From Methanobacteriota archaeon (GTDB lineage: Archaea > Thermoplasmatota > Poseidoniia > Poseidoniales > Poseidoniaceae): 42,157 nt of DNA. Under the pieces are notes generated by a model. It was not told the DNA's origin. It searched no databases and was given only the letters and a program-made list of their open reading frames with translations. The position numbers and the translations under genes are program-made. Positions within the stretch are counted from its first letter, which is position 1. Each line of letters starts with the position of its first letter. The stretch is from NCBI GenBank assembly GCA_002710205.1, contig PAJN01000040.1, positions 29,688 through 71,844 of the forward strand. Reading direction: 5' to 3'. This document shows positions 41,118 through 42,157 of the stretch, piece by piece.

Positions 41118-42157
41118 ATGATGCAGAGGTTGTTGACTAACGCTGGCCCCATCGCACACCTAGCAGGTAGTGGGCCAATTAGTGGCTACATAGACGATGA
41201 ATCCTCACTAGTTTCTGAATCCGGATTAGCTATTTTGGTTGAGGACCACATTATCAAGAAAATCGGTCCAACTGAGGAGCTGTTGCCGGAATTTTCTGAT
41301 TCGGAAATACTTGATTTAGAAGGTAAAGCAATCATACCTGGCTTAGTCGATTCCCACACACATTTACTATGGTCTGGCGATAGAAGCCGTGAAATTTCTT
41401 GGCGTCAAAAGGGTCTAACATATCGCGAAATAGCTGCAAAGGGTGGTGGGATTGCAGCAACTGTTCTGCCAACAAGGCAATCTAGTGATTCAGAATTAGC
41501 GCACTTAGGAATAGAAAGGATGCGTGAAGCTTTACGAAATGGTACAACACACATGGAGGCGAAATCAGGTTATGGATTGGATACAAAAACCGAATTGCGC
41601 TTACTTACAATTGCAGAATCGATTAGTGCAATACAAGGCTTACCTTCTCTAGATTTAACATGGCTCGGTGCTCATGCTGCACCACCTTCGAGTACCATTG
41701 ATTCGTATTTTGAAGATATAATGTCCGAACAATTACCTGCAATTCTTGAACAGGGAATTGCACGTAGTGCCGATGTATTTTGCGAACCTGGTTGGTTCAA
41801 TATTGAGCAGACTGAAGAGATAATGAAAGCAAGTAGATCTGGTGGATTAGACCTTAGATTGCACATCGATGAATTTGAAGACGGTGGCGGTGGAGAATTG
41901 GCTGCTGAACTGTCAGTTACTACAGCAGATCACGCACATTACACCAATTTTGAAGCAAGAGCAGAAATGAGTAAAGCAGGCGTAAACTGTGGTTTCCTCC
42001 CTGGAACACCTTACGCAATGGGTGCAGATTATCCACCTTTTGCACAGTGTTTGGAAAATGATTGGGCTTGGAGCATTGCATCTGATTTCAATCCAAATTG
42101 TCGTACACTTAGCATTCCATTCCTTTCATCGATACTAGTCCAGCGTAATGAAATATC
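41118..42157 (+). CDS. hutI: Imidazolonepropionase (C-terminus cut by window edge)
   Basis: Hydrolyses imidazolonepropionate to formiminoglutamate in histidine breakdown. The frame starts at ATG 41118 (a second ATG follows directly) and is open to the window end, giving 346 residues; the usual length is about 400. Seen: GKAIIPGLVDSHTHLLWSGD with the metal-binding HxH, YREIAAKGGGI, MEAKSGYGLD, WLGAHAAPP, HIDEFED and SDFNPN. This is the amidohydrolase layout with HutI-specific stretches rather than a general dihydroorotase. Other hut genes may follow beyond the window. Confidence 0.9.
   Translation, partial: MMQRLLTNAGPIAHLAGSGPISGYIDDESSLVSESGLAILVEDHIIKKIGPTEELLPEFSDSEILDLEGKAIIPGLVDSHTHLLWSGDRSREISWRQKGLTYREIAAKGGGIAATVLPTRQSSDSELAHLGIERMREALRNGTTHMEAKSGYGLDTKTELRLLTIAESISAIQGLPSLDLTWLGAHAAPPSSTIDSYFEDIMSEQLPAILEQGIARSADVFCEPGWFNIEQTEEIMKASRSGGLDLRLHIDEFEDGGGGELAAELSVTTADHAHYTNFEARAEMSKAGVNCGFLPGTPYAMGADYPPFAQCLENDWAWSIASDFNPNCRTLSIPFLSSILVQRNEI

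Noticed and set aside
1-42157. Mobile elements, prophage or CRISPR
   Set aside because: No transposase, integrase, phage gene or regularly spaced repeats were found on either strand.

Overview
The window looks like a chromosomal piece of a marine planktonic archaeon, most likely a Marine Group II euryarchaeon (Candidatus Poseidoniales). This is inferred from gene content; no database was searched. Archaeal markers are an SRP 7S RNA, ribosomal proteins S19e, L31e, L39e and S17e, a PDCD5-like protein, a tRNA-splicing endonuclease, archease, Kae1, a TrmB-type regulator and AT-rich promoters that often lie about 25 bases upstream of the start codon. Mixed in are many bacterial-looking genes: proton-pumping transhydrogenase, cytochrome b561, a GST, a GTP cyclohydrolase IA/preQ0 operon, ArsC and a large secreted peptidase. 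That mix fits an aerobic, protein- and lipid-degrading surface-ocean heterotroph. I see no rRNA, tRNA, IS element, prophage or CRISPR array.

Layout. 1-4.1 kb: a type IA topoisomerase (cut by the left edge), a small Cys-containing protein, pyrD and a CcmE-like haem chaperone. 4.13-4.46 kb: SRP RNA, in the only stretch over 300 bases without a protein gene. 4.5-8.5 kb: an ABA4-like membrane protein, archease, a PfkB-type kinase, a winged-helix protein with three internal repeats, and EndA. 8.4-12.7 kb: an M6-type secreted metalloprotease, a TatC with an unusual cysteine-rich C-terminal domain, and a secreted CxCH protein. 12.7-18.1 kb: pntB/pntAB/pntAA, malate dehydrogenase, cytochrome b561 and a GST. 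18.1-24.2 kb: YgfZ-like and A-type Fe-S proteins, a TrmB-V4R regulator, a TPR protein, a SUMF-domain protein, ArsC and a PqqD-like protein. 24.2-28.8 kb: a large surface-protein operon. 28.9-31.4 kb: the ribosomal protein/PDCD5 cluster ending in a TrmJ-like methyltransferase. 31.4-34.4 kb: an RHH-folE-queE-queC::msrB-queD operon behind two palindromes. 34.5-41.1 kb: an ABC-2 exporter, methylmalonyl-CoA epimerase and mutase, an SlyD-like FKBP, a Lys/Arg-rich protein and Kae1. The right edge cuts a divergent imidazolonepropionase.

How the genes work together. Transhydrogenase, malate dehydrogenase, methylmalonyl-CoA mutase/epimerase and imidazolonepropionase point to oxidation of amino acids and odd-chain substrates with NADPH supply from the proton gradient. 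The M6 protease, TatC, CcmE and the CxCH protein belong to the cell envelope. EndA, archease, TrmJ-like, Kae1 and the preQ0 genes are all RNA-processing or RNA-modification functions. Genes are very tightly packed: stop/start overlaps are common, three convergent pairs overlap at their 3' ends, and three genes probably start with TTG behind the same full-length Shine-Dalgarno sequence.

The most unusual observations are the TatC with an HdrA-like extension, the in-frame QueC-MsrB fusion whose QueC part has lost its zinc cysteines, the palindromes in front of the RHH/preQ0 operon, the repeat-bearing winged-helix protein, and the 102-base antisense overlap that contains the predicted catalytic lysine of EndA.
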